A program made the position numbers and the translations under genes. Shown here piece by piece: positions 1 through 11,849 of a stretch of 54,475 nt of DNA. Location: contig JABVXV010000384.1 in NCBI GenBank assembly GCA_013365325.1, positions 1 to 54,475 of the forward strand, given 5' to 3'. The notes under the pieces are model-generated. The model was not told the DNA's origin and did no database searches. It was given only the letters and a program-made list of their open reading frames with translations. This stretch comes from Dipetalonema caudispina (lineage: Eukaryota > Nematoda > Chromadorea > Rhabditida > Onchocercidae). Numbering within the stretch: the first letter of the stretch is position 1; each line of letters begins with the position of its first letter.

Positions 1-77
1 AGAGTATATGCAGTCGAGAATAAGCTTCATTTTGCTGCTCTTTCTGCTACTGATCTTCCTCAGGTAACTTTCTACTC

Positions 78-127
<50 letters not shown>

Positions 128-143
128 ATTATTATTATTATTA

Positions 144-180
<37 letters not shown>

Positions 181-333
181 ATTATTATTATTATTAATTA
201 TTATTATTATTATTAATTATTATTGTTATTATTATTAATTATTATTATTATTATTATTAATTATTATTATTAATTATTATTATTATTATTAATTATTATT
301 ATTATTATTAATTATTATTATTATTATTATTAA

Positions 334-364
<31 letters not shown>

Positions 365-1176
365 TATTATTATTATTATTTAATTAGTCAATTAATTAAT
401 TAATTGTTATCATTATTAATTATCATTACTATTGATTAATCAGTCATTATCATTATTAACTATTATTGCTATTAATTAATTATTGTCATTATTGATTATC
501 ATTGCTATTGATTAATTAATTATTACCATTCTATCAATCAATTAATTATTACCATTACTAATCATCGGTTATTAGTTAATCGTTAATTATTTAACTAATT
601 AATTAATATTATTATTAATTAGTATTAATGTTATTATTATTGTTGACTATCATTCTGTGTTGAAGGAAAAAAATTTTTCAAACACGATTAGTATATGGTA
701 ACAACTATGTGCGTCTTTCATTACTACATCAAACTGTTTCATTGATTCGTACTCATATATCACCCATTTTTTGTTGTTGACCTTATCATCATATCATTTC
801 TTATCACACATTCTGGTCAATTAGTCTGCAACCAAATATATTGTTTCATTATGAATTCAAGTTATTATCAGTGCTGTTACTCATTTATAAACTTTAGAAC
901 CAATTGGCAATGAAATACAATGCTAATTATTGCTGCACTGCGAAAGTTAACGAAGCAGCAAATAAATTTATCTAACATGTTGTAGCAAATTGCAATGATG
1001 AATTGAATCATCGTTTGCAGGAATTTCGAAATATTAAAATTAGTTCCGGGAACCCGAGATTTGCAAATCCGGTAAGGACGTATTGTCCTGAAGATCTGGA
1101 GAAAGCAGGAAGTAATCATGGACTGTCCCCGTCAAAATTACGCTTTATTTCTACAAAGTCTTCTACTCTCTTTTGA
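1..1176 (+). CDS. Unidentified gene, last exons (partial at left edge)
   Basis: Two exon-like pieces join in frame. Positions 1-63 are open in frame 1 and end CAG before a GTAACT donor. A good acceptor (TTTGCAG) at 1014-1020 is followed by 1021-1176, open in the same phase and ending with TGA. The 72 visible residues contain no domain I recognise; the second exon is rich in Ser, Pro and basic residues. A GTAAGG donor at 1072 leaves open that the second exon is internal and the gene continues. The 957-bp intron carries a long ATT microsatellite. The splice signals and phase agreement are direct observations. That these are the C-terminal exons of a gene starting left of the window is inference. 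Confidence 0.4.
73..660. repeat. (ATT)n microsatellite with AATT interruptions
   Basis: Nearly 600 bp of ATT units broken at irregular intervals by AATT. It decays to the right into ATTAATTA and ATCATT variants. It lies inside the likely intron of the left-edge gene. Confidence 0.9.
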
Positions 1177-1402
1177 CAACTATAAAGTGTCGAAGCTCTC
1201 CTCTCCCCACCTACTTGATTCTTCGAACTATCGCACCGTCATGCACCCTCTTGCATTGCTATGCTCTTTCTCTCCCTTCGTCTCGATGATCCCTCATCTC
1301 CTGAAAGTGATCAACTACAATTTTCAGACTAAGAAAGTACACTATGTGGAGAGGAACAAGGCGGATAGAGAAGTGGGCTATGCTCATATGGATACGTGGA
1401 TA

Positions 1403-1429
1403 CGTGTGCACGTGTGCGTGTGCGTGTGT
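1403..1429. repeat. GT/GC compound microsatellite
   Basis: Alternating GT with GC substitutions, about 27 bp. It creates false His/Arg- and Val/Cys-rich open frames on both strands. Confidence 0.7.
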
Positions 1430-2828
1430 CTGGTGAATGGATAGGCGTTCGTGGGGATGTGATGTAGATGCATGTTGTAGTAAGGAGATCACTGTTATCG
1501 GTTAACTCTTGCTTGGTATCACCGTGACTCTGAACGGAGCCCAGTGATCTGTATATCCCATCTATCGGATAACTTAGTAGCATTTTTGCTGATGGTTGTT
1601 GTTTCAGCACGTTTCGTAGTAATTATGTCTTTACATGTTATTACTTATCAGCATAGGTAGTAGCAAGGGTACCCGATGCGATATTATAATATATAACAGG
1701 CAGGAACTGCCTGTATAATGTAGAATATATATATTGTTATAGTGCAGATCAGGATATGTGAATATTCTTTAGCTTCAGTACCCATTGTTTTAAATGCGAA
1801 GAATTTACGGTTCCTTGATCATCATTAACCTGGAAAATTAATCAAAGTAGTGTGTGGAAATGAAGAGAGTGAGGTGCTGGGATCAAGCAAAGAGATGACC
1901 TGAAAGAGGAAACTAGCTAGAGCAAGCCTATGGATGCACTTCCTTACTTGTAAGACGTTCGATGAAAATTATCTTTCTTTCACTGAATGCATTCAGTGTC
2001 TCCTCGTTTTGTTGAGTACTGGACTTTCGGTTCACTTTATTGTTAGTCTTTGACTCAATTATTATGCCAGACGTTGATTCGTCGCTACATATAGTTTTGT
2101 TTTAAATGCTTATCAGGGACACTTCATGTTTGCATAATGTCTGGAATGCCGGCAAGACGGGATACAGTGTTGAGATGGGATGAGATAGGTGAAGAAATAA
2201 TTGATTACTTTGCAAGGTATTTATAACCTATGCTATCTCTTCGGTGACTTCTGCTGAATGTTGATCTACTTCAACACAACGCCAAACAAGACGGTTCTAC
2301 CGATGGCGATACCACCCATTCTCATATATCCTTCATTTGGTGTACTTTTAGGTTGTTTTGTTGTTGTTTTTCTGCGAAATAACTCTTATGTGCTTCCAAG
2401 GTTTTATGTATTCTTCATGTGTATTTCACTTATAGTTTACAAATTTTCAGGGGCCTGATTGAAAAGTTTATTTGCAGTCGATTTTCGGGACGAACTTCAC
2501 TACTCGACAAACTTTAAAAACTTATGCTTTTCATGAGTAAGACAATATTGAAGGGTTCTTTTCGAGATATACTTAAGATATTACACTTTGGTCTACATAC
2601 ATATTTCTTGAGATATACTCCTATATATTTAACATGATTAAGGTTTGGTGTTTGTAGTAGATATTTAGATATATAGCGTGAACCGGTATTGAAAAAAACC
2701 TGCAGCATAATATACGGAAGTGGGGATGCATCATAAAAAATAGGAAAATGTCAAGCGTAATATCTAGGACTACCTCTTATGGATGTTTCGCCTATGCCAT
2801 TACTCTGAAATAGCGTGTTATCATCTTC

Positions 2829-2830
2829 AG
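2829..2830 (+). promoter_or_regulatory. 3' splice acceptor just upstream of LSM14 start
   Basis: ATCTTCAG ends here, 55 nt before the LSM14 ATG. It could take the nematode spliced leader or a cis-spliced upstream exon. It matches the pyrimidine-TTCAG consensus of the introns in this window. No spliced-leader gene is visible here to support either use. Confidence 0.35.
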
Positions 2831-2885
2831 GGTAGGTAGGGGTTATTCGTTGCGTTTTTCATTTTGGCTGGATAACTGTTGCATA

Positions 2886-5800
2886 ATGGCACAGCAAACT
2901 CCCTACATTGGGAGCAGAATAAGTTTGATTTCCAAATTGGATATACGCTATGAAGGAATATTATACACCGTCGATACCAATGAATCAACTATTGCTCTTG
3001 CTAAAGGTTACTGTACCGAATTTCCTAATCATTATATGCTCGGTCAAGTGTTGTTTCCTAAGTGTATATGAATAACGCTAATGCTCTAACACCAAATCAA
3101 ACATCGGGTTGAGTTGTCGGTCTTTTATGTTGTCGATACTATTAGTTAACGGTATATATGGATCAGTTGTTGCAGTTATTTTATATTCATTTTGCTTGTT
3201 TAGAATGGAAGATTGAGCTGGTAGACGGACTGAAAATTGAGAGTTATAAGTTGAGTAATTTCAGGAGATCAGTGCTCATAACCATGTGCGTAAAGTGTGT
3301 GGTCATGAGCACTGGTTTCCTGAAAAGGTCGGACGGATCAAGAGCCATCACGAGTTATTACCCCCTCTTCAAGCTGGTTAAAGTGTGGCCTCTGTGTATA
3401 CCGTAGAAATGACTTAATTGGTGTTCTTAAAGTTTTCGTGGGTCCGTCTTACATCAACACTGTCGAGATTTTCCCAATGAATCGTCCATGTCAGGACGAT
3501 TTCTTTTCTTTTAAGTGATCTATCACTATTTTAGACTGTTAGACTAATTTAAATTGCTGTCCTCCTCCTCAACCATCGTATATTTCAGTGCGCTCGTTCG
3601 GGACGGAAGACAGACCAACACCAAATCCAGTTGCTGCTCGTGATGACATATATGAATATATTATTTTCAAAGCAACAGACATCAAAGATCTGATTGTATG
3701 TGAGACGCCAAAACCGGTACCTCAGCTAGCCAGCGGTTTGGCATATGATCCGGCCATACTTTCGATTTCTTCTGGACGTACCATCCCAATGCATCCCTCA
3801 GTTCCAAGTGTACCTATAGGTAGCAACATTATTAGCGCTGGATGTAAGTTCATCCTCAGTTTAATTGGCTTAGTTAACCCTAAATTTAGGAAGTAGAAAT
3901 TCAACTTAATGGTTATACAAAGTCTAGGCTTTTTCTCTAAATTAAAAGAGAAATATAAAAATGATTTTGCTGTAAGTTAATCTAAATCAGAATTGGAGTA
4001 TCAAAAATAATGTGTCACTGTGACAAGCTCTGGTAAATTGTTTACAGCAGTTAATTTCAATGTATTTAAAGCATCACGTTCTGGCACACCGAATCGTGTT
4101 TCGCCAGCAGAAGATCCGGCACATTCGCGTGCTCCTGGTGCGGGGCGCAATCAACGTACAGGTTCACTGCCAAATCCAGTGCAATCTGCGACAGGTACTA
4201 AAAATCGTGGTGGTTTCCAGCAACAGATACATCAAGGAGCACTTAATACTGCACGTCAGTTTACACACGATTGAGACTTTGTTGATACAAGGAGGGAACT
4301 TAAGCCATACTTTCTGATTTGAATTGTTTCTGTTTAATGTTTCGCAGAACAATTTGAGATCTTTTACTTAGTCATACAAAGATTTTTTTCAGTTTAATTT
4401 TTCCAATTTCCAACAATTCATTTTTTAAGTAAAAAGGAATTGTGACGGTCGAGACTTTAGCACTAGTTCATTATACTTACATCAGGTTGTGCACAGAGCT
4501 AAGTTATATTTTCCTCTATATCTATTGTTTTTTCCATAGCATTGGGATGTCAGAGAAGGACTGATGCGAAATCCAAGTTTTTCGCCTCTATGCCTTAATC
4601 ATTTTTATTGTATAGTCAGGGTGTTACCTGCCATATTTTACTCCACCATGAGTGATGCCGCCGTTAGCAAAGTTGGTAGCTTCTAGGCTACTTCAAGCAG
4701 CTTTTGTAATTGTTTCTAAAACTATAAGATATTTCAAATTTCAGGACAACAGAATTATCCAAATATTGGGGGAACTTATCAAGGGGGCTATGGACGTGGT
4801 GGACAGCAGAATAATTATCGTGAGAGTCGCGGGGGTTTCTTCGGTCGTGGAGGAAGCGTAAATTATCAGCGCGGTGGAGGAGGTCATCGTGGTGGGATAA
4901 GTGGCAAGCCACAGTCGAAAGAGAAGCTAAAGTTTGAAAGTGACTACGATTTTGAGAAGGCTAATGAGCAATTTCAGGAAACACTGAATCATATCAGTCT
5001 CGATCTTAAGAAAACCAAGCTGGAAGGTTAGTTATTATGCGATGGGGAAATAAAAGTTATATAGTGCTTTCTATATATTGCGAATGTCCGGTTATTAGCA
5101 GTTTTTTTGTACAAGTTTATATAACTTTTTATAAGTTGAAACGCCATTTCAGTACAACAATCAAATTAATTTGTTTGAGACAAAGATAGAGTATGCTTAA
5201 TTTCTAGATGCCTGATCCTGATTACTTATTATCTATTATTCTTTATGTCATTATTTAACATGATGTTTAGGCAATAATTACATTATATTGCAACAGGTGA
5301 AAGTACAGTAGCGTTGGGAGGCCTCCAGTAATGCTAGGCACTACTAGACTGAATGAAAGGCCAGTTGTTAGTTATTCAGGCGCTGGAGTTGTTTAAGCAT
5401 TTAGTTCTCTTGCTAATCGAAGCCAACGCTATTTCGTATCTAAGAACCTGAGTAAGTGGTGGACTCTTGCGTATCCAAAGAAATGGTCTATTTAAAATTT
5501 ATTAATTATTTGTCAGTGAATACTAAATATTTGTTATACAATATGAATAAAAGACCCTATGAATTTATCGTAAGTACTGGTCGGAAAGGTATCAAGAGGA
5601 TCCATGATCTTTCATTTTTCTTTTTTCTTGGGTGTTTTTTAGATGGAAGTAAGAAGTCACTGGCGGAATCTGATGCTGGTTCAGATGTTGTCGAAGAAGA
5701 GATCGCTGAGAATGGCCAGGAAGAACAGGAAAAGCGGTACTATGATAAAAGCTCATCATTTTTCGATCGAATTTCATGTGAAGCGCTTGAAAAACAGGAA

Positions 5801-6624
5801 GGGTATGTTCACGACATGTTTTCAATTTTTATCCGTATTACCACTTTATCACTCTAAGAAAACTGTGGATTTTCTGAGTGATCTTTTCAATGCATGTCTC
5901 AAAACTTATCTTTGTATTATTATAGAAAACCGCGTACAGACTGGAGAAAAGAACGTGAGACCAATCAAGAGACATTTGGGCATTCTGCGGTGCGTTCACT
6001 TACATATCGCCGCCCTCGAGGGTTCATGGGTGGACGTGGCGGCCGTGGTGGGCATATGAATAGTGGTTATCGCTACAATTCTGGTAAGCATTGATACTTG
6101 CGGAACAGTGCCATTATTCCACTTTTACAAGCTCTACCGTAGATTGTTAGTGATTATCGATGACTGTGGCTATGTATACAATTTCATTTTGTAATTCTCT
6201 CAACTGTGCTTTTACCACATTTTGCAAATGATTCATGAAACTAGTAAATATGGTTGCTTCAAGCTCATTGTAGTATCTCGCATATTGGAACTTATTTATG
6301 AGTCGTTTCATTTTTGCTAATATCCATTAGAATTCATCAAAGATTCCATTCTTTTTATTCACGTTTCAAAATGCTAGGAAGCTTTCCTTGTGAAGAAAAG
6401 AACCATATGGAAGTATCTGTCATACCAGGATAAAATGAAATCCGTAAAAGTCGTTTCCAGTCAAAATTTATTAAACTGACTTGGAATTCGATTTCCCAAA
6501 GTGTAAGTACACTTTTTTAGGCTACAACTACGGAAATCAGCAGCGAAGCAGTTATGGCAACTTCCACAATAATTACAATCGTCGAAACAATTATCGTAAT
6601 AGCACGAGCTATTCTGGTCAGTAA
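2886..6624 (+). CDS. car-1: LSM14 / CAR-1 / Scd6 family RNP-granule protein
   Basis: Seven exons: 2886-3006, 3589-3843, 4048-4254, 4745-5026, 5643-5802, 5926-6083 and 6521-6624; 428 aa. All junctions are GT-AG and keep frame. An N-terminal LSm domain (about 1-80, [13 protein letters not shown] at the start) is followed by a Gly/Arg/Gln-rich linker. Then come the FDF box (about 256-273, core DYDFEKAN), the FFD box ([10 protein letters not shown], 321-330), the TFG box (ETFG, 357-360) and a C-terminal RGG tract. This is the complete domain order of LSM14A/B, fly Tral, yeast Scd6 and worm CAR-1. Family members bind mRNA, the DDX6 helicase, 4E-T and EDC3 in P-bodies and germ granules and repress translation; CAR-1 is needed for cytokinesis and germline survival in worms. 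The start was chosen because it gives the usual family N-terminus; an upstream in-frame exon is possible. Intron 1 carries a strong hairpin. Confidence 0.95.
3259..3325 (+). ncRNA. Intronic hairpin, candidate microRNA precursor
   Basis: The arms 3259-3284 and 3300-3325 pair over 26 bp with one A-C mismatch and two G-U wobbles. The stem can extend through 3285-3289/3295-3299 by mostly G-U pairs to a 5-nt loop (GTAAA). Size (67 nt) and lack of bulges fit a pre-miRNA or a short perfect palindrome. It lies mid-intron in LSM14 on the sense strand, so it is not a mirtron. I do not recognise a known nematode miRNA seed, and no expression evidence is available. Confidence 0.4.
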
Positions 6625-8641
6625 ATAGAGTAGGGCTAAGATGAGCGGATGCATCATTTTCTTCATGTTATTACAAACTGACTATTGTTTCTCCTTATTT
6701 CTTAGTTATGGTTATAATTTGTTATAATCTCAGAAGTTTTTCTTGAAATTTCCTTTTTTCCTTATCACTTTTCCGCGTTTCATTTCACCTTGGCAAAACT
6801 CTTGCAAGTACCTTTTCCTTTTTTGAAACTGATATTCTGCATCTGGCGGGAGAAGATAGAGAGCATTTTTTTTTTTGCTCCTGGGAAGAGTATATTCCGA
6901 TCCAAGGAGCTGACTGATACATACTTTAAGGGGGTTATTAGGTATTATGTGATTGATTGATTTGGATGAGCTTAAAAACTTATAAGTGAATTGTCGGATT
7001 CTTTAAGTATATTCATATAGTTAGATATTATTGGTCCTGAGAGATTTCTGGGTTTAACTTTAATTTATCATAATAGAGCTTACTAGTAATAGTAGTAGGA
7101 AATTATTAACCTGATAAATTGAGGGTAAAAGTTCTTCAGTCTCTTTTTTGGTAATCTTAATAGCGGCATACATCCCTCCCCCGCGAGAGTATTAGTAAGA
7201 TCTGTCGGCATCTGCCTTGTCGATGCAGTGTATGTCCTTTTGCTTGCACGTACGTAATTGCATTCACACACGCGCAATTTGTGTGTGGTATTATTTGTGA
7301 GAATATTCTTGAAAGCGATCAGTACATTTGTTTTACGTTGGTTTCCTCAAAGTTTTTTTTGATGCATAATTTTATGAATTTATTTTTTGCAAGACAAATG
7401 ATCAACATTTTCTTTACCACTTTTTGGACAATATTGCGCTTCTCGTTTTGATAAGTTGTTATCAGTTCTGAATATATGTGGCACATACGATTATTTTGCT
7501 GTAGGAGAGGTGTGGTTATTATCCTCAGATCTGCATTTAATGGTTCGCTGTAAATTGTTGCCACTTTCCCCGCAATCACGTCCATTTGAATGCATCACTT
7601 GCTCTATGCCTTACAGTGGCACATATAAAGAGAGGTTTTATCGATATGATATACTTTACTGTAGCTAATAAAAATGTTGTTTATTGGAAATTACACTGCT
7701 TTGTATTGCAAGCAAATTACAAACGAAAGATTTTTGCAGTTTTGGTGTTACACTTCAGTTCGCTATGCTTCAGACATTGTCATCGCTCAAGTAATGATCA
7801 AGTTTCATAAATGGTACTGTTAATATTAGGAGATAGGGAAGCAAAAATGTGTATTTTCCGATTTGATTTCATCCATATCCAACAAAAAATGGCTGAGCAG
7901 TCAAATGGATTGCTGCAAAAAGTTGACTATCTAGCAACAGGATTGTGCTTTAATGTCTCAGAACTTTACAGAAATGATATAATGAAGTTTTTGAGATGTG
8001 TAGAGACGTTCGGCATTCATTATAGTCCGTTTTTAAAGTAGTCGCACTGTTTAATCGAGGAAATGGATGGTGCAGTAAAGACTCTGATGGTGATGTGATG
8101 GAAGTGAAACTTTCGAAGTTGATAAAGCTAAGAGTGTAACCATCTGAAAAAAGTTTCGGTCGACATGGTAGCTTTTTGATAGGGAACGGTGATATGAGCA
8201 GTGGGGCATGAACTCGTCTGAAAAGCGAATCGCCGTCGATTGGTTCTCAACGAAAATCATTCCTTTCGCTACGGAAATTATCTGAAATCATTGGAATAAA
8301 TCAGTACGGGAAATGGATGCAATGGGAGATGAAATCACTTTCCATTGTATTTATTGGCCGCTTTATGCACATTTTCTCAGCGTACTTTACTCTTCCTGCG
8401 CTTTACCTGCATCTTCCTTCCTCATATCTTTTCTAGGCCTAAAAACATTACCACTGCACTTTCAGTAAAATTTATTTCGTACTGCATCTTCGCCACAAAA
8501 TCCCCCCTCAATATGCAAACTAATATCAGTCCTTTCATAAAAGCGGCATTCTAGCTCTGGACTCATTTACTGATTCGATGACCAAGAATCGATTTTTAAA
8601 CTTCAACTAAGGCTTTGGAAGCAATATTTATCGTTGTCGGT
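6625..8641. other. Intergenic stretch between LSM14 and innexin
   Basis: Contains the unmarked 3' UTR of LSM14 and the upstream region of the innexin. Open frames are short and lack splice context or known domains. No tRNA, repeat family or large palindrome was seen. An AATAAA is present only about 1 kb after the LSM14 stop (7667-7672), which is too far to call its poly(A) signal with confidence. Confidence 0.6.
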
Positions 8642-11600
8642 ATGGATAAACTGTCGATAGTGATCGAGTCGCTGACAAAACCACGATATGAAGAGGATTC
8701 CATCGATCGATTGAATTATCACGTTACTTCATTTATAATGCTTGTTGCCGCATTCACGATTATAGCCAAGGTTTCTCAGTTGATTAGATCCACTGCAATG
8801 ATTTATTTCGTGATATAAACTTGAAATGAACGGTTTGCCATTCGGTGTGTGCCGACTTTGGAAATGCCTTGCAATGTTTGAAATTTTTCTCTTGGAACGG
8901 TCTCCAAGGCCTTTTGCTATAAAGTAGGCTAAAGAAGGAAGAAATCTGATTGACCTCCTTTCCAATTCTTTCCATCATTTGTCTCCAACAATTAACCGTC
9001 TCTCTCTCTCACTTTCACATTCGTTTTTCGATAATTATTTATTACTTACAAGAGTTACTGCAAATTTCATTCCCATTTGTGCCTTTTCCGTTCCACCGGA
9101 ATATTACAAACGGGTAAGTATGGTCTCCGATGGTTTCTGCTACTGTCATATAAGAAGAATCCAATAATAATATTAAGTTTCATCTAGCGATTTTTACTGT
9201 TTGCCCATCTTCCTAAAGTCTATTGAATTCCATTTTTCGTTCCAGCTAACTTCTCTTGCTCTATTATTACAAGCTCAATCTTAATGCTGTTACCCTGAAA
9301 TCAGTTATATTTTTGCTAATTACAGTAGTAACAAATGGTACCATCATCTTTGTCGCCATTAACTTTACTTTAAACATAAGAAGACAAAGGTTAAATTTAA
9401 TGGAAGAGAGAAATTAGGATGAAGCACCAAGTACTTGTTACTTCATTCAAGACATGAAGAAAATTAAATCACTTTATGCTTTCCACAGTAATGTCCCAAT
9501 GTCTTGTTTATTGCATGACATGCCAGAATGCTGCTCAGTTTCCGGGTAAGTAAGATTCTGTGATTCTAATACGATAGAAGCAGAGAAAGGAGAATGCATA
9601 ATTCGCGTGGAGTAAATGTTTCGGATCGGAACCTGTGATTTGGTTGGTTCATTAATGCACGATCTTTCTCAAAGGCTTCGAATAAGCTTATAGATTTTAC
9701 AAATAAAGGACAGCTAACATTATGGGGAGGGTGTTTTAAAAATGGACGAATGAAACTGAACTGATAATTTAAGCTGATTTAATTGGATTCAAATCGATTG
9801 AATTGAACTGAAGTGAACTAACTGTAACTAATTTGGTATGAAGACAATCAAATCGATCAAAAAAACCTCATGGTACTATATTCAGAATTTCCTGCAATTT
9901 GATAGCTTGAAGAAATTTAGGCTTGAAATTGAATTTTGCAGGAGTATGGTGGTGATCCGATTCAATGTTGGTTGCCTGCCGAGTTAGCGTCACAAAAATC
10001 ATGGGAACAATATGCAGAGGACTACTGTTTCGTGGAAAATACCTACTACGTTCCGCTGGAGCAGAATATGCCACAAAGTGAGAAGCACCGAGACGAGAAA
10101 CTGATCACGTATTACCAAGTAATAATAGATTGCTTCTCACTGATCACATAAACGACTCTGTTACAGAACTTTTAATGATATCGATCGGAATCGCTTTAAG
10201 AATCCTGTTGATAAATAGATTACCTTAGGAGGAATGATGAATCATAGCTGATGCGATATTAACGTCTGAACTGTTTTAGTGGGTACCATTCACCTTGATG
10301 CTACAAGCGATGTTATTCGTAATACCTCATGTCTTCTGGAGAATGCTCAATTGGACTTCCAGTTCGTTTTTTTTTTTTGTCAAATTTACGAAATAATTAC
10401 AGTTCGACAAGATAAAAAAAAAAAGTCTGTCCATCTTTTGATTTAAATGTTCGAAAAACACAAAGAAATTCCATTACTTCTTCAAGTCGTCTTCAGTTTT
10501 CTTGCAGATGTGCAGACGCGTGCAGTAATATCAATGGCGGACAGCGTACGTCAAATGGATCCTTTTAGTGATGAGGCACACGATACTGTGGATGCCATTG
10601 CAAGTCACATCTATCACGCTGACAAATCGACCAAGCATTTACATAAAATACTACAGAACAGTAATTTGATTGTCATCTTTACAAGGTACCATATAGAATG
10701 TTGATTTAAAGTGACAGATGTTTTTGAAATGATCAAGTTGACTGAAGTGACATTGTAGTTGATAGAGTCAGAAAAGAATTTCCAGTAGTCCTTAGAATTA
10801 ACTCATCAGATCGATACTTTTAGCTTTAGTGTAAAGAACGTGCCTCACGTGACCGGACGGATTTACGATGCATAGCAGTGTAATTAGCTCGTTCTTCGAA
10901 CGAATCTGTATGATTGATGCAAATTTTCAGGGTTGTCACACAGTCTTATCTCAGTACAATCTATCTAATAACCAAATTGCTATTTGTAGCAAATGCAATG
11001 GTACAGGTGAGAGCAGAGAAAATCTCGAAAGATTCTCTCACATTTGATTTAATTTAATGCCAGTTTGAAATTCCTTTAATCGTTCTGCGAATAATGGTTG
11101 TATTACAGCCTATTAATTTATTAGATTTCAGTTTTGGGTAGTGTCGCTTTATTTGGGCGGAAATGGCTATGATTTGACAAAAGCATTGGTGAAACAACAA
11201 ACCTGGCAAAGTACCGGTCTTTTCCCTAGGATTACCATGTGCGACTTTAAGGTTTGTCCTGTTCCGCAGAGTAATGCGAAAGGAGAATATGAAGTGTACC
11301 ACGGAAAGGTTAGCGTCATTAGTGGGAAAAGAATGATGAAGTTGATAAATTCAGATTCGCGTCATGGGTAACGTGCATCGTCATACTATTCAATGCGTCT
11401 TGATGGCGAATATGTTCAACGAGAAGATATACATCGCTCTGTGGTGGTGGTTGCTTTTCGTAATAACCCTAACAGCTATTAACTTACTTTATTGGGTCTA
11501 TGTACTGAATTCGATCACTTCAAGCTATCGATTTCTAACGGGCCTCGTCAGACTTGGTGTTAGTTTAGTTTGAGTTAGATAGATTCGATATTGCCGTATG

Positions 11601-11849
11601 CGCATCTGCCGTAGTACTGTCTGCATCCTTTCTTGCTAGAAATGTTAATATCCATATTTAAACTCCCTGCTATCAGCTGATTTTTAGCAACCACAAGAAA
11701 AAATGACAAACCATCTCATACAACTGTTTGCTGAACATTTCATCGGTGACACTACATTGGTATTAAGACTGGTGATGCAAAATACCAGCGAATTGGTTGC
11801 AAGTAACATCGCTGCTCGCTTGTTTGACATTTTTGCTAAGAAAAGGTAA
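8642..11849 (+). CDS. Innexin (invertebrate gap-junction channel subunit)
   Basis: Eight exons: 8642-8770, 9942-10118, 10280-10361, 10508-10685, 10931-11006, 11132-11251, 11355-11558 and 11688-11849; 375 aa. Four membrane segments: about 27-42, 103-125, one near 200 and 279-300. The signature YYQWVPF falls at the start of TM2 and is split by intron 2. Each extracellular loop has the expected two cysteines (C52 and C72 around PIQCW and EDYCF; C251 and C268 around TMCDF and IQCVL). The conserved MANMFNEKIY precedes TM4. Innexins form hexameric or octameric hemichannels that dock into gap junctions for electrical and metabolic coupling. The length is normal for the family. The exon 3 donor (GTTCGT) and exon 7 donor (GTTAGT) were chosen by phase; the extreme C-terminus is the least certain part. 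Which worm paralogue it matches cannot be settled by eye. Confidence 0.93.

Larger units (their letters stand above)
1177..2885. other. Intergenic stretch upstream of LSM14
   Basis: No gene with recognisable homology. It holds a GT-rich compound microsatellite near 1403-1429 and scattered short open frames with no good splice sites. One exon-like piece at 2137-2216 (ATG start, AG|GTATTT donor, phase 2) would splice in frame to the acceptor at 2829-2830 and extend the LSM14 N-terminus; see findings. The promoter of LSM14 should be here, but no specific element is recognisable. Confidence 0.6.

Noticed and set aside
3158..3406. 82-codon plus-strand frame in LSM14 intron 1
   Set aside because: Overlaps the intronic hairpin and lacks homology; the palindrome explains the sequence better.
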